DNA of 64,000 nt from Enterobacter hormaechei subsp. hoffmannii (lineage in GTDB: Bacteria > Pseudomonadota > Gammaproteobacteria > Enterobacterales > Enterobacteriaceae): positions 4,402,001 through 4,466,000 of the forward strand of contig NZ_CP017186.1 in NCBI RefSeq assembly GCF_001729745.1, read 5' to 3'. Below are positions 33,079 to 43,052 of this stretch, in pieces; position 1 is the first letter of the stretch; each line of letters begins with the position of its first letter. Position numbers and translations under genes: made by a program. A model generated the notes under the pieces. The model was not told where the DNA came from and did not search any database. It saw nothing but the letters and a program-made list of their open reading frames with translations.

Positions 33079-34448
33079 TAGGCAGCTTAACCGCCCGCAT
33101 CTTCGCCATCTTCTGGCTGACGCTGGCACTGGTTTTAATGCTCGTTTTGATGTTGCCAAAACTCGACTCACGCCAGATGACGGAGCTGCTCGACAGCGAG
33201 CAACGTCAGGGCGTGATGATCGAGCAGCACGTGGAAGCGGAGCTGGCAAACGATCCGCCGAACGATTTAATGTGGTGGCGCAGGCTGTTTCGCGCTATCG
33301 ACAAGTGGGCGCCCCCCGGACAACGTCTTTTACTGGTCACTAGTGAAGGCCGCGTGATTGGGGCCGATCGCAATGAAATGCAGATTATCCGCAACTTTAT
33401 TGGCCAGGCGGATAACGCCGATCACCCGCAGAAAAAGAAATATGGTCGGGTAGAAATGGTGGGCCCTTTCTCGGTGCGGGATGGGGAAGATAACTACCAG
33501 CTCTACCTGATTCGCCCCGCGAGCAGTTCCCAGTCCGACTTCATCAACCTGCTATTTGACCGTCCGCTGTTGCTGTTGATTGTCACCATGCTGGTTAGTT
33601 CCCCACTGCTGTTATGGCTGGCGTGGAGCCTGGCGAAACCGGCGCGTAAGCTGAAAAACGCGGCGGACGAAGTGGCGCAGGGCAACCTGAGGCAGCATCC
33701 GGAGCTGGAATCCGGGCCGCAGGAGTTCCTGGCCGCCGGAACCAGTTTTAACCAGATGGTGAGCGCGCTTGATCGAATGATGACGGCCCAGCAACGTCTG
33801 CTGTCGGATATCTCCCACGAGCTGCGAACGCCGCTCACGCGTTTACAGCTGGGTACCGCCCTGCTGCGCCGTCGCAGCGGTGAGAGCAAAGAGCTGGAGC
33901 GTATTGAGACGGAAGCGCATCGCCTGGACAGCATGATCAACGATCTGCTGGTGATGTCGCGTAATCAGCAGAAAAACGCGCTGGTGAGCGAAACGGTGAA
34001 AGCCAATCACCTCTGGCATGAGGTGCTGGACAACGCGGCCTTCGAAGCGGAACAGATGGGCAAATCCTTCACCGTCAATTTCCCGCCGGGCCCGTGGCCG
34101 CTGTACGGTAACCCCAACACGCTGGAAAGCGCGCTGGAGAATATCGTGCGTAACGCCCTGCGCTACTCGCACACGAAGATTGAAGTGGCGTTCTCGGTGG
34201 ATAAAGACGGGATCACTATCATCGTGGACGACGACGGTCCAGGCGTCAGCCCGGAAGATCGCGAGCAGATTTTCCGTCCGTTCTACCGTACCGACGAGGC
34301 GCGCGACCGTGAATCTGGCGGTACGGGGCTGGGTCTGGCGATTGTTGAAACCGCCATGCAGCAGCACCGTGGCTGGGTGAAAGCCGATGACAGCCCGCTG
34401 GGCGGTCTGCGGTTAACGCTGTGGCTGCCGCTGTATAAGCGTTCATAA
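33075..34448 (+). CDS. cpxA: Envelope-stress sensor histidine kinase CpxA
   Basis: Inner-membrane sensor of misfolded envelope protein that phosphorylates CpxR and dephosphorylates it when CpxP is bound. It is 457 residues. TM1 is at about 8-28, the periplasmic sensor at 29-163, TM2 at about 164-185, followed by HAMP and the DHp helix with H248 in SDISHELRTPLTRL. The ATP-binding domain has N-box ENIVRNALRYS, G1 VDDDGPGV and G2 GGTGLGLAI. It is translationally coupled to cpxR by ATGA. Confidence 0.98.
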   Translation: MIGSLTARIFAIFWLTLALVLMLVLMLPKLDSRQMTELLDSEQRQGVMIEQHVEAELANDPPNDLMWWRRLFRAIDKWAPPGQRLLLVTSEGRVIGADRNEMQIIRNFIGQADNADHPQKKKYGRVEMVGPFSVRDGEDNYQLYLIRPASSSQSDFINLLFDRPLLLLIVTMLVSSPLLLWLAWSLAKPARKLKNAADEVAQGNLRQHPELESGPQEFLAAGTSFNQMVSALDRMMTAQQRLLSDISHELRTPLTRLQLGTALLRRRSGESKELERIETEAHRLDSMINDLLVMSRNQQKNALVSETVKANHLWHEVLDNAAFEAEQMGKSFTVNFPPGPWPLYGNPNTLESALENIVRNALRYSHTKIEVAFSVDKDGITIIVDDDGPGVSPEDREQIFRPFYRTDEARDRESGGTGLGLAIVETAMQQHRGWVKADDSPLGGLRLTLWLPLYKRS

Positions 34449-34449
34449 T

Positions 34450-34544
34450 CCCCTCACCCTAACCCTCTCCCCATAGGGGAGAGGGGACGGCTCGGTGCGG
34501 TCTTTTCACCCTCGCCCCTTTAGGGAGAGGGCCGGGGTGAGGGG
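34450..34544. repeat. C-rich palindromic element, copy 3 (full length, opposite orientation)
   Basis: Begins CCCCTCACCCTAACCC and ends GGGGTGAGGGG. The linker reads GACGGCTCGGTGCGGTC, the reverse complement of the linker in copies 1 and 5. It lies between convergent cpxA and yiiM. Confidence 0.88.
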
Positions 34545-34547
34545 CAA

Positions 34548-35222
34548 TTATTTCCCCCACAATCTCCGCGAACTGCTCTCGATCTTGCCGCTTATCCGCC
34601 GCTTCTGCATCGTTCTGGTCCAGCTGGTGGATAATCCTGCCGCTGACAGCAGGCGGTGAAACTGTTCATCGTCGAACGGCATATGCCAGGCAATGGCACA
34701 GGCCTCGAATACCGACACCTCACTCAGGCGCGAAGCCAGCTCAATCGGCGCATCCGCCGAAACCTGTCCCGCCTGCACAACGCGATACAGCCAGCCGGTT
34801 TTACCCGCGTTTTGCAGCTGGGCCGACATATCCTGAATGCCAAAATGGTAGTTAAGTTTGAAGCACGGCGAGCGCGGCTGGGTGACCTGAATCAGAGCAT
34901 CGCCCCAGCGATAAATATCGCCAATAAAGACGTTCTTCTCCGTCAGCCCTTCCGTTGAGAGATTTTCGCCAAACGCGGGGGCGACGAAAAGGTCCGCCTG
35001 TTCAGGAAATTCGGTTTTCCAGTGCTGATAGTGCTCGCGCGGATAGTGGCACAGCGCGCGATCGGGCCCGCCGTGGATTTTCTTTTCGGCCTGCTGGTCG
35101 CCCGCCAGACCAAGCTCGGTAAGCGTCAGCTCACCGTCGACCTGCACTTTGGCGATAGCGCTCGGGCGACTGCCTTCGTACTCCCTTACCTTGCCTGTAA
35201 ACACATTCACCGGGTAATGCAT
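34548..35222 (-). CDS. yiiM: MOSC-domain protein, YiiM family
   Basis: 224 residues, the E. coli YiiM length, from ATG 35222 (MHYPVNVFTGKVREYEG) with AGGAG 6 nt upstream; a GTG two codons earlier overlaps that site. The MOSC domain spans about 1-160 with GGPDRALCHYPREHY, GENLSTEGLTE and the conserved cysteine in QPRSPCFKLNYHFG. A C-terminal 3-alpha extension ends RRLWGK. MOSC proteins carry molybdenum cofactor; E. coli YiiM is linked to reduction of N-hydroxylated bases. E. coli has kdgT between yiiM and sodA; it is absent here. Confidence 0.95.
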   Translation of the reverse strand: MHYPVNVFTGKVREYEGSRPSAIAKVQVDGELTLTELGLAGDQQAEKKIHGGPDRALCHYPREHYQHWKTEFPEQADLFVAPAFGENLSTEGLTEKNVFIGDIYRWGDALIQVTQPRSPCFKLNYHFGIQDMSAQLQNAGKTGWLYRVVQAGQVSADAPIELASRLSEVSVFEACAIAWHMPFDDEQFHRLLSAAGLSTSWTRTMQKRRISGKIESSSRRLWGK

Positions 35223-35240
35223 CTCCACTCCTTCAGATAC

Positions 35241-35267
35241 AAAAAAAGCGAGTCATCAGACTCGCTT
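35241..35267 (-). terminator. Intrinsic terminator of sodA
   Basis: Perfect 9-bp stem AAGCGAGTC (35246-35254) and GACTCGCTT (35259-35267). The A7 on the left forms the T tract on the minus strand. It lies 22 nt past the sodA stop and in front of yiiM. Confidence 0.92.
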
Positions 35268-35288
35268 CTCACAGGCGTCAATGCAACC

Positions 35289-35909
35289 TTATTTTTTAGC
35301 GGCGAAACGCGCTGCTGCTTCGTCCCAGTTCACTACATCCCAGAAGGCTTTGATGTAGTCAGGGCGACGGTTCTGGAACTTCAGGTAGTAAGCGTGTTCC
35401 CACACGTCCAGACCCAGAATTGGGAAGCCGGATGCGCCAGAGATAGCTTCACCCATCAGCGGGGAGTCCTGGTTTGCGGTTGAAACGACCGCCAGTTTGT
35501 CACCTTTCAGGACCAGCCACGCCCAGCCAGAGCCGAAACGGGTTGCAGCGGCTTTTTCGAATTCCGCTTTGAAGTTGTCAACGGAACCGAAGTCACGCTC
35601 GATAGCCGCTTTCAGGTCGCCCTGAAGGGTGGTGCCGGTTTTCAGGCCTTTCCAGAACAGGCTGTGGTTAGCGTGACCGCCCGCGTTGTTGCGCAGCACG
35701 GTTTTCTTGTCTGCTGGCAGCTGGTCCAGTTTGGTGATCAGCTCTTCAACAGGCAGATTAGCGAACTCTGGCAGGCTTTCCAGCGCAGCATTCGCGTTAT
35801 TCACGTAGGTCTGGTGATGTTTAGTGTGATGGATTTCCATCGTCTGCTTGTCGAAATGCGGTTCCAGTGCGTCGTAGGCATACGGCAGGGATGGCAGTGT
35901 ATAACTCAT
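35289..35909 (-). CDS. sodA: Manganese superoxide dismutase
   Basis: Cytosolic Mn enzyme removing superoxide, 206 residues from ATG 35909 ([20 protein letters not shown]), with GGAGAGG upstream. Metal ligands are the His in [12 protein letters not shown], the His in NHSLFWKGL, and Asp and His in [17 protein letters not shown] and the DVVNWDEA ending are typical of SodA rather than FeSOD. A Fur-like box lies about 75 bp upstream. Its partner defence gene katG is in the same window. Confidence 0.98.
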   Translation of the reverse strand: MSYTLPSLPYAYDALEPHFDKQTMEIHHTKHHQTYVNNANAALESLPEFANLPVEELITKLDQLPADKKTVLRNNAGGHANHSLFWKGLKTGTTLQGDLKAAIERDFGSVDNFKAEFEKAAATRFGSGWAWLVLKGDKLAVVSTANQDSPLMGEAISGASGFPILGLDVWEHAYYLKFQNRRPDYIKAFWDVVNWDEAAARFAAKK

Positions 35910-35984
35910 AATCCTCTCCATTATTGTCGGGCGGCACAGCTGTTAATGCCGCGTAAGCAGTTGGTTCATTATAGTTAATTAAAT

Positions 35985-36003
35985 GATATTGAAAATGATT
36001 ATC
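35985..36003 (-). promoter_or_regulatory. Fur box upstream of sodA
   Basis: GATATTGAAAATGATTATC matches the 19-bp Fur consensus at 16 positions. Iron-dependent repression of sodA by Fur is known in E. coli. Confidence 0.85.
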
Positions 36004-36137
36004 AATGCCGTAGTTTTTATAAGGTTATTCGGTTTTTGAGAAATGAAGGAATTGTGAGTCTGCTCACGCGGTTAACGAGCTGATTGCCATTCAAAACAAA
36101 AGTGCGGCAACCTTCTGAAGGTTCCCAAACCGCCTAA

Positions 36138-36198
36138 TTTTTACACTCATCAAGTCGGCGGGAAGCCTCCGGCTATAAAAACGATGAGGATGTAAAAA
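36138..36198 (+). promoter_or_regulatory. Leader hairpin covering the rhaT ribosome-binding site
   Basis: TTTTTACACTCATC at 36138-36151 can pair with GATGAG (36183-36188) and TGTAAAAA (36191-36198), giving 14 bp with only GA bulged. The right arm contains the AGGA ribosome site and the A of the start codon. A GC-rich inner segment lies in the loop. Just upstream is a 15-bp palindrome AACCTTCTGAAGGTT (36109-36123). Confidence 0.6.
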
Positions 36199-37232
36199 TG
36201 AATCATGCGATTACGATGGGTATTTTCTGGCATTTGATAGGCGCGGCCAGTGCAGCCTGTTTCTATGCCCCGTTTAAAAAGGTGAAAGGCTGGTCATGGG
36301 AAACCATGTGGTCCGTTGGCGGTACCGTGTCCTGGCTGATTTTGCCGTGGACAATCAGCGCCATGCTGCTGCCCGATTTCTGGGGCTACTTCTCCTCCTT
36401 CAACGCCTCCACCCTGCTGCCGGTATTCCTGTTCGGCGCGATGTGGGGTATCGGTAATATCAACTACGGCCTCACCATGCGCTACCTCGGAATGTCGATG
36501 GGGATTGGCATCGCGATCGGCATTACGCTGATTGTTGGCACCCTGATGACGCCAATCCTCAACGGCAACTTCGATGTGCTGATCAACACCCAGGGTGGGC
36601 GAATGACGCTGCTGGGCGTGCTGGTAGCGGTGATCGGCGTGGGAATTGTCACCCGCGCGGGCCAGTTGAAAGAACGCAAGATGGGCATCAAAGCCGAAGA
36701 GTTCAACCTGAAGAAAGGGCTGCTACTGGCGGTGATGTGCGGCGTCTTCTCGGCGGGCATGTCGTTCGCGATGAACGCCGCCAAACCGATGCACGACGCC
36801 GCTGCGGCGCTGGGCGTCGACCCGCTGTACGTTGCCCTGCCAAGCTACGTGGTGATCATGGGCGGCGGCGCGCTGGTAAACCTCGGCTTTTGCTTCATTC
36901 GTCTGGCAAAAGTGAAGGATCTGTCGGTAAAAGCCGACTTCTCGCTGGCAAAACCGCTGATCGTCACCAACGTCCTGCTTTCCGCCCTCGGCGGTCTGAT
37001 GTGGTATCTGCAATTCTTCTTCTACGCCTGGGGTCACGCCAGTATTCCGGCGCAGTATGACTACATGAGCTGGATGCTGCACATGAGCTTCTACGTGCTG
37101 TGCGGCGGGCTGGTTGGGCTGGTGCTGAAAGAGTGGAACAACGCCGGGCGTCGTCCGGTTGGCGTGCTGAGCCTGGGCTGCGTGGTGATAATTATTGCGG
37201 CCAATATCGTCGGCCTCGGCATGGCGAACTGA
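36198..37232 (+). CDS. rhaT: L-rhamnose:proton symporter
   Basis: Inner-membrane importer of L-rhamnose and L-lyxose, 344 residues with ten hydrophobic helices of the drug/metabolite superfamily. Conserved segments are [40 protein letters not shown] and [16 protein letters not shown]. In E. coli it is activated by RhaS; a RhaS site was not defined here. Its stop touches that of the convergent rhaR. A second rhamnose-type importer is encoded at 43053-47643. Confidence 0.97.
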   Translation: MNHAITMGIFWHLIGAASAACFYAPFKKVKGWSWETMWSVGGTVSWLILPWTISAMLLPDFWGYFSSFNASTLLPVFLFGAMWGIGNINYGLTMRYLGMSMGIGIAIGITLIVGTLMTPILNGNFDVLINTQGGRMTLLGVLVAVIGVGIVTRAGQLKERKMGIKAEEFNLKKGLLLAVMCGVFSAGMSFAMNAAKPMHDAAAALGVDPLYVALPSYVVIMGGGALVNLGFCFIRLAKVKDLSVKADFSLAKPLIVTNVLLSALGGLMWYLQFFFYAWGHASIPAQYDYMSWMLHMSFYVLCGGLVGLVLKEWNNAGRRPVGVLSLGCVVIIIAANIVGLGMAN

Positions 37233-38081
37233 TTACGCTGCCTTTCGACTGCGATGACGCCACTGAACCGGCGTCATCCCCACCTCACGGTTAAACACCA
37301 CCGAAAAGTAGTTACTGTCCTCAAAGCCGCAGCGCATCGCCACTTCACTCACCATCAGCTCCGTATGCTGTAACAGATACTGAGCGTGGCAGATGCGCAG
37401 CTGGCGCAGATAGTGGTTTACCGTCATCCCCGTCTGGGTGCGGAACTGCTGGCGCAGCGCGCGCTCGCTGCACTGCTCCTGCTCGCAGAATTTTTCCAGC
37501 ACGAAACTCTTGTTAAGACTGCCCGCAAGCCGGGTGATGAGCTTATCCAGCAGCGCTTCCTGCGTGGTGGCAGAGGGATTATCCGTAGCGTAACGATGGC
37601 GCTTCAGGGTCATCACCAGCTGGGCAAAAAGCAGCTCCGACATCTGGTTTGCCACCGGATCGCTCTTCTGGCTCTCCTGCTCCAGCTGGGAAATCGTCTG
37701 GCGCACCTGAGCCATGCCGTTGCTGCTTAAGCGCCAGTGCGGTTCGCCTCTGGCATCATGTAAACCGGGGATATTGCCCGACCAGTCGACATTCAGTTTA
37801 AGCCTGTCAGGGCAGTAGATGACGTTCTGCAACACCAGATCGTTAACCGAGGCGTAAGAGTGTTTATCTTCGGCGCGGATGTAGAACAGGTCTCCGCGCG
37901 TGATGCGGTAGGGACGGTCGTTGAGGACGTGCAGGCCGTTGCCCCGCCACACCAGCACCAGCTCGCAGAACTCGTGGGTATGCTCGGCAAAGACGTTTTG
38001 CGGATAGCGGTCCGCCACCGCAACGGCCTGACTCGCGGAGGCAAAAAAATCATCTTTACGAAGAATTAACTGAGCAGCCAC
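37233..38081 (-). CDS. rhaR: L-rhamnose-responsive activator RhaR, GTG start
   Basis: AraC-family activator of rhaSR transcription, 282 residues from GTG 38081 ([17 protein letters not shown]), with GAGG 7 nt upstream. The N-terminal cupin fold contains [17 protein letters not shown] and the C-terminal HTH pair is about 175-275 with [17 protein letters not shown] and [18 protein letters not shown]. It lies 73 nt downstream of rhaS in the same transcription unit. Confidence 0.96.
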   Translation of the reverse strand: MAAQLILRKDDFFASASQAVAVADRYPQNVFAEHTHEFCELVLVWRGNGLHVLNDRPYRITRGDLFYIRAEDKHSYASVNDLVLQNVIYCPDRLKLNVDWSGNIPGLHDARGEPHWRLSSNGMAQVRQTISQLEQESQKSDPVANQMSELLFAQLVMTLKRHRYATDNPSATTQEALLDKLITRLAGSLNKSFVLEKFCEQEQCSERALRQQFRTQTGMTVNHYLRQLRICHAQYLLQHTELMVSEVAMRCGFEDSNYFSVVFNREVGMTPVQWRHRSRKAA

Positions 38082-38154
38082 ACCACAACCTCGACGGCGA
38101 ATAACCGGACATTATTAGCCTTTCTGCGGTAAAAAAACGGTGACTGCCCTCGCG

Positions 38155-38991
38155 TTACTGAAGCAACGCGTCTTTCCCCTGACGGATATCGCGCGGCGAC
38201 CAGCTAAATTCCCGACGAAACAGCGTTGAAAAGTGGTTACTGTCGCCGAAACCGCAGCGATAGGCGATATCCGTGACGCTTTCATCCGTGTGCCTTAAAA
38301 GGTGACGCGCTTTGATCAGGCGCAGACGGTTGAGGTAGCGCTGCGGCGTCAGCCCGGTATGCTGCTTGAGCTGACGATGCAGCGTGCGCAGCGAGAGCGA
38401 AAAGTCATCCGCCAGCGTTTCCCAGCAGACATCTTCGGCAAAATGATCTTCCAGCCAGGCCATCAGCTGATTCAGGCGCGCGTCGTTATTTTCGAGCCCT
38501 TCCACCAGGCTGCTGCGCCGCAGCAGCACCAGCAGCTGCATAAACAGCATCTCGCGGGTAGCAATGGCGTGCGTCTCCTGTCCATCCTCGCTCTGCTCCA
38601 TCTGGCTTACCAGCTGACGCACCTGCTGCAACGTGGACTGATTCACCCGCCAGTGCGACGGATAATGGCCGTCCTTCTCCTGCGGCAACAGCTGATTCAG
38701 CCCGGAGAGAAACTGAAACGCATCCGGAGAACGATAGAGCACATTGGTCAGGCACAGGTTATCGGTATGTTCATACAGGTGCCTGTCGTGATCGCGCACG
38801 AAGCACACCGTACCGCCGCTGATGGTATACGGCTGACCATTAAACACGTGGATGCCCGTTCCGTGCTCAACAATCACAATTTCATGAAAATCATGATGAT
38901 GTTCCGGGAACGCAGCCTGAGGCAGCCGTGGCTCAATCGCAACCGGCGAAGCCCCCGAAGGAAAAAAATCGACGCTGTGCAGTACGGTCAT
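38155..38991 (-). CDS. rhaS: L-rhamnose-responsive activator RhaS
   Basis: AraC-family activator of rhaBAD (and in E. coli rhaT), 278 residues from ATG 38991 ([20 protein letters not shown]), the E. coli length; a start 5 codons earlier is less likely. The N-terminal sensor has [20 protein letters not shown] and the DNA-binding domain has [19 protein letters not shown] and [17 protein letters not shown]. It is divergent from rhaBAD over a 301-bp control region with CRP and RhaS sites. Confidence 0.97.
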   Translation of the reverse strand: MTVLHSVDFFPSGASPVAIEPRLPQAAFPEHHHDFHEIVIVEHGTGIHVFNGQPYTISGGTVCFVRDHDRHLYEHTDNLCLTNVLYRSPDAFQFLSGLNQLLPQEKDGHYPSHWRVNQSTLQQVRQLVSQMEQSEDGQETHAIATREMLFMQLLVLLRRSSLVEGLENNDARLNQLMAWLEDHFAEDVCWETLADDFSLSLRTLHRQLKQHTGLTPQRYLNRLRLIKARHLLRHTDESVTDIAYRCGFGDSNHFSTLFRREFSWSPRDIRQGKDALLQ

Positions 38992-39166
38992 AACGGCCTC
39001 TACCAATGAGAAAAGTTCTCAAAATAGTAATTAAGGCCTTCCCCGCTCACCTTAAATTTTTGACAGCAAACCGCGCAAAAGCTGCCGGTTTTTCAAGAAA
39101 CAGGCGGAAAGATCGGGAAATGCGGTCAGCGTCACACTGCCTGCAAACCCCGCGATTACTGGAAAC

Positions 39167-39182
39167 TGTGAACTCCCTCACG
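39167..39182 (+). promoter_or_regulatory. CRP site in the rhaS-rhaB control region
   Basis: TGTGAACTCCCTCACG: 9 of 10 half-site bases. Its centre is about 93 bp upstream of the start expected from the TACACT -10 at 39256-39261, the same geometry as the E. coli rhaBAD CRP site. Confidence 0.85.
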
Positions 39183-39184
39183 TT

Positions 39185-39235
39185 CATCTTTGCTTTCTTG
39201 CCAGCGCGAGATTTGGGCTGTCAGTGGCGAGAAGG
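39185..39235 (+). promoter_or_regulatory. RhaS half-sites of the rhaBAD promoter
   Basis: Two 17-bp stretches, CATCTTTGCTTTCTTGC (39185-39201) and TGTCAGTGGCGAGAAGG (39219-39235), match the E. coli rhaI half-sites from memory. I count 17 bp between them, against 16 reported for E. coli. The remaining upstream part of the 301-bp gap (38992-39166) should hold the rhaSR promoter and RhaR site; I could not place them. Confidence 0.8.
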
Positions 39236-39292
39236 TGGCTATTTCTTCCCTTTCTTACACTCCTCGCTAATGACTTAAGAAAGGACCCGACC

Positions 39293-40762
39293 ATGACTTT
39301 TCGCCATTGTGTGGCTGTCGATTTAGGCGCATCCAGCGGCCGTGTAATGCTCGCCACCTGGGACTGCGACCTGCACACCCTTACGCTTCGCGAAATGCAC
39401 CGTTTCGCCAATTGTCTGCAAAAACAGGACGGTTTTGTTACCTGGGATATCGACGCCCTGGAAGCAGAGATCCGCACCGGACTTCACAACGTCTGCGAAG
39501 ACGGTATTCGCATCGACAGTATCGGCATTGATACCTGGGGTGTGGATTACGTGCTGCTGGACAGTCACGGCGAACGCGTCGGCCTGCCGGTCTCCTACCG
39601 CGACAGCCGCACCGATGGGCTGATGGCGCACGCCATCGCGCAGCTTGGCAAGGAGAACATCTATGGTCGCAGTGGCATCCAGTTCCTGCCGTTTAACACG
39701 CTGTATCAGCTACGTGCGCTGGTTGAGCAACAGCCTGAGCTGGTCGAAAAGGTGGCGCATGCGCTGCTGATCCCGGACTACTTAAGCTACCGTCTGACCG
39801 GCAATATGAACTGGGAATACACCAACGCCACCACCACGCAGCTGGTCAACATCAACACCGATAACTGGGATGAACATCTGCTGGCCTGGACGGGCGCCTC
39901 GCCGTCCTGGTTCGGCGCGCCAACCCATCCGGGCAATGTGATCGGTCACTGGCTTTGCCCGCAGGGGAATGAAATCCCTGTTGTCGCCGTCGCCAGTCAC
40001 GACACCGCGAGCGCGGTCATTGCCTCGCCGCTCGCCGACAAAGATGCGGCCTATCTCTCTTCCGGCACCTGGTCGCTGATGGGCTTCGAGAGCAAAACCC
40101 CGTACACCAGCGATGCCGCGATGGCGGCGAACATCACCAACGAAGGCGGTGCCGAAGGCCGCTACCGGGTGCTGAAGAACATCATGGGGCTGTGGCTGCT
40201 CCAGCGGGTGCTGAAAGAGCAGGCCATCACCGACCTGCCCGCACTTATCGCGGAAACCGAAACGCTGAAGGCCTGCACCTTCCTGATCAACCCGAACGAC
40301 GATCGCTTTATCAACCCGGTGCACATGAGCGCCGAAATCCAGGCCGCCTGTTTTGAAGCGGGGCAGCCGGTACCTTCCCGCCCCGCCGAGCTGGCACGCT
40401 GCATTTTTGACAGCCTCGCCCTGCTGTATGCCGACATCCTGAGCGAGCTAGCTGACCTTCGCGGCAAACCGTTCACACAACTGCATATCGTGGGCGGCGG
40501 CTGCCAGAACCAGCTGCTGAACCAGCTCTGCGCGGATGCCTGCGGCATTACCGTGGTGGCAGGTCCGATTGAAGCCTCCACGCTCGGCAATATCGGCATT
40601 CAGCTGATGACCCTGGACGAACTTTCAAACGTCGACGATTTCCGTTCGGTGGTGACGGCGAATAACAGCCTGACCACCTTCACCCCCCATCCCTGCCATG
40701 AAATTGCCCGCTACCGGGCGCAGTTTCAGCAAAAACGACTGACTAAGGAGCTTTGCGCATGA
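39293..40762 (+). CDS. rhaB: Rhamnulokinase
   Basis: FGGY-family kinase phosphorylating L-rhamnulose at C1, 489 residues from ATG 39293 ([20 protein letters not shown]), the E. coli length. A longer frame upstream would run over the promoter and is rejected. Family segments are the phosphate loop [38 protein letters not shown] and the adenine-site [16 protein letters not shown]. It is the first gene of rhaBAD; its TGA overlaps the rhaA start. Confidence 0.98.
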   Translation: MTFRHCVAVDLGASSGRVMLATWDCDLHTLTLREMHRFANCLQKQDGFVTWDIDALEAEIRTGLHNVCEDGIRIDSIGIDTWGVDYVLLDSHGERVGLPVSYRDSRTDGLMAHAIAQLGKENIYGRSGIQFLPFNTLYQLRALVEQQPELVEKVAHALLIPDYLSYRLTGNMNWEYTNATTTQLVNINTDNWDEHLLAWTGASPSWFGAPTHPGNVIGHWLCPQGNEIPVVAVASHDTASAVIASPLADKDAAYLSSGTWSLMGFESKTPYTSDAAMAANITNEGGAEGRYRVLKNIMGLWLLQRVLKEQAITDLPALIAETETLKACTFLINPNDDRFINPVHMSAEIQAACFEAGQPVPSRPAELARCIFDSLALLYADILSELADLRGKPFTQLHIVGGGCQNQLLNQLCADACGITVVAGPIEASTLGNIGIQLMTLDELSNVDDFRSVVTANNSLTTFTPHPCHEIARYRAQFQQKRLTKELCA

Positions 40763-42018
40763 CCACTCAACTTGAACAAGCCTGGGATCTGGCTAAACAG
40801 CGTTTCGCCGCCGTCGGCGTGGATGTCGAAGAGGCGCTGCGCCAGCTCGACCGTCTGCCCGTCTCCATGCACTGCTGGCAGGGTGATGACGTCGCCGGTT
40901 TCGAGAACCCGGGCGGTTCCCTGACGGGGGGTATTCAGGCCACGGGTAACTACCCGGGCAAAGCGCGCAACGCCACCGAACTGCGTGCGGATCTGGAGCT
41001 GGCGCTGAGCCTGATCCCCGGGCCAAAGCGCCTGAACCTGCACGCCATTTATCTCGAATCCGACGAGCCGGTCGCGCGTAACGAAATCAAACCGGAACAC
41101 TTTAAGAACTGGGTGGAGTGGGCAAAGGCCAACCGGCTGGGTCTGGATTTTAACCCGTCCTGCTTCTCGCACCCGCTGAGCGCGGACGGGTTTACCCTTG
41201 CGCACGCCAACGACGAAATCCGCCAGTTCTGGATCGACCATGTCAAAGCCAGCCGCCGGGTCTCGGCGTATTTCGGCGAGCAGCTTGGCACGCCATCGGT
41301 AATGAATATCTGGATCCCGGACGGCATGAAAGACATCACCGTAGACCGACTGGCCCCGCGTCAGCGTCTGCTGGCCGCGCTGGATGAAGCTATCAGCGAA
41401 AAACTGGACCCGGCGCACCACATCGACGCCGTCGAGAGCAAGCTGTTCGGCATTGGCGCAGAGAGCTACACCGTGGGCTCAAACGAGTTCTACATGGGTT
41501 ACGCCACCAGCCGCCAGACCGCGCTGTGCCTGGATGCCGGCCATTTCCACCCAACCGAGGTGATCTCCGACAAAATTTCCGCCGCCATGCTCTACGTGCC
41601 GCGTCTGCTGCTGCACGTCAGCCGCCCGGTGCGCTGGGACAGCGACCACGTGGTACTGCTGGATGACGAAACCCAGGCCATTGCCAGCGAAATCATCCGC
41701 CACGACCTCTTTGAACGCGTACACATTGGCCTCGACTTCTTCGACGCCTCCATCAACCGCATCGCGGCGTGGGTTATCGGCACCCGCAACATGAAGAAAG
41801 CCCTGCTGCGCGCGCTGCTGGAGCCTGTCGCCGCCCTGAAACAGCTGGAAGAAAACGGCGACTACACCGCGCGCCTGGCGCTGCTGGAAGAGCAGAAATC
41901 CCTGCCGTGGCAGGCGGTGTGGGAGATGTACTGCCAGCGTCACGATGCGCCTGCGGGCAGCCAGTGGCTGGACAACGTGCGGGCATATGAGGAAGACGTG
42001 TTGAGTCAGCGCGGGTAA
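40759..42018 (+). CDS. rhaA: L-rhamnose isomerase
   Basis: Isomerises L-rhamnose to L-rhamnulose, a metal-dependent TIM barrel of 419 residues, the E. coli length. The start ATG at 40759 overlaps the rhaB stop as ATGA. Metal and substrate segments are [46 protein letters not shown] and [15 protein letters not shown]-rich palindrome separates it from rhaD. Confidence 0.98.
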   Translation: MTTQLEQAWDLAKQRFAAVGVDVEEALRQLDRLPVSMHCWQGDDVAGFENPGGSLTGGIQATGNYPGKARNATELRADLELALSLIPGPKRLNLHAIYLESDEPVARNEIKPEHFKNWVEWAKANRLGLDFNPSCFSHPLSADGFTLAHANDEIRQFWIDHVKASRRVSAYFGEQLGTPSVMNIWIPDGMKDITVDRLAPRQRLLAALDEAISEKLDPAHHIDAVESKLFGIGAESYTVGSNEFYMGYATSRQTALCLDAGHFHPTEVISDKISAAMLYVPRLLLHVSRPVRWDSDHVVLLDDETQAIASEIIRHDLFERVHIGLDFFDASINRIAAWVIGTRNMKKALLRALLEPVAALKQLEENGDYTARLALLEEQKSLPWQAVWEMYCQRHDAPAGSQWLDNVRAYEEDVLSQRG

Positions 42019-42022
42019 CTGC

Positions 42023-42105
42023 CCCCTCACCCCTGCCCTCTCCCCAAAGGGGAGAGGGAGCAAACCATCCCCTCTCCCCTTTGGGGAGAGGGTTAGGGTG
42101 AGGGG
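42023..42105. repeat. C-rich palindromic element, copy 4 (short linker)
   Basis: CCCCTCACCCCTGCCC to GGGTGAGGGG. Both hairpins are present, but the linker is reduced to GAGCAAACCATC. It lies inside the rha operon between rhaA and rhaD. Confidence 0.88.
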
Positions 42106-42139
42106 TTCAACCTCACCGCGATAACTGGAAATGAAAACT

Positions 42140-42970
42140 ATGCAGACCATCACCACTTCCTGGTTCGTCCAGGGCATGATCAAAGCCACCTCTGACGCCT
42201 GGCTCAAAGGCTGGGATGAGCGCAACGGCGGCAACCTGACGCTACGCCTGGACGACGCGGATATCGAGCCATTTGCCGCCGATTTCCACCAGAAGCCGCG
42301 CTATATCGCCCTGAGCCAGCCGATGCCGCTGCTCGCCAACACGCCGTTTATCGTCACCGGTTCCGGGAAGTTCTTCCGCAACGTCCAGCTCGACCCGCAG
42401 GCCAACCTTGGCGTGGTGAAAGTGGACAGCGACGGTGCGGGCTACCACATTCTCTGGGGTCTGACGGACGACGCGGTACCGACATCCGAACTCCCGGCAC
42501 ACTTCCTCTCCCACTGCGAGCGCATCAAGGCGACCAATGGCAAGGACCGCGTAATCATGCACTGCCACGCCACCAACCTGATCGCCCTGACCTACGTGCT
42601 GGAAAATAATTCTGATTTCTTCACCCGCAAACTGTGGGAAGGCAGTACCGAGTGTCTGGTGGTGTTCCCGGACGGCGTCGGCATTCTGTCGTGGATGGTG
42701 CCGGGCACCGACGAAATCGGTCAGGCAACCGCAACGGACATGCAGAAGCACTCACTGGTGCTGTGGCCGTTCCACGGCGTCTTCGGCAGCGGCCCGACGC
42801 TGGATGAAACCTTCGGCCTGATCGACACCGCTGAGAAATCCGCGGAAGTGCTGGTGAAGGTCTATTCCATGGGCGGCATGAAGCAGACCATCACCCGGGA
42901 AGAGCTGATCGCCCTGGGCAAACGCTTTGGCGTCACCCCCATGCAGTCGGCGTTAGATCTGTACCAATAA
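42140..42970 (+). CDS. rhaD: Rhamnulose-1-phosphate aldolase
   Basis: Class II zinc aldolase splitting rhamnulose 1-phosphate into dihydroxyacetone phosphate and L-lactaldehyde. It is 276 residues from ATG 42140 ([17 protein letters not shown]); an ATG three codons earlier is also possible and neither has a strong ribosome site. The zinc site is [11 protein letters not shown] with a later His in [13 protein letters not shown] and a catalytic Glu in [15 protein letters not shown] context. Its lactaldehyde product is the substrate of the reductase at 47779. Confidence 0.97.
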   Translation: MQTITTSWFVQGMIKATSDAWLKGWDERNGGNLTLRLDDADIEPFAADFHQKPRYIALSQPMPLLANTPFIVTGSGKFFRNVQLDPQANLGVVKVDSDGAGYHILWGLTDDAVPTSELPAHFLSHCERIKATNGKDRVIMHCHATNLIALTYVLENNSDFFTRKLWEGSTECLVVFPDGVGILSWMVPGTDEIGQATATDMQKHSLVLWPFHGVFGSGPTLDETFGLIDTAEKSAEVLVKVYSMGGMKQTITREELIALGKRFGVTPMQSALDLYQ

Positions 42971-42978
42971 CAACATCG

Positions 42979-43002
42979 CGCCCCGCTCATTGAGACGGGG
43001 CG
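42979..43002 (+). terminator. Hairpin after rhaD without a T tract
   Basis: CGCCCCG (42979-42985) and CGGGGCG (42996-43002), followed by AAAACC rather than T. More likely a partial terminator or mRNA-end stabiliser between rhaD and the ABC transporter genes. Confidence 0.5.
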
Positions 43003-43052
43003 AAAACCACCTGCAATCCCTACAACTAACTCAAGTCAGTGGAGTAAAAGCA

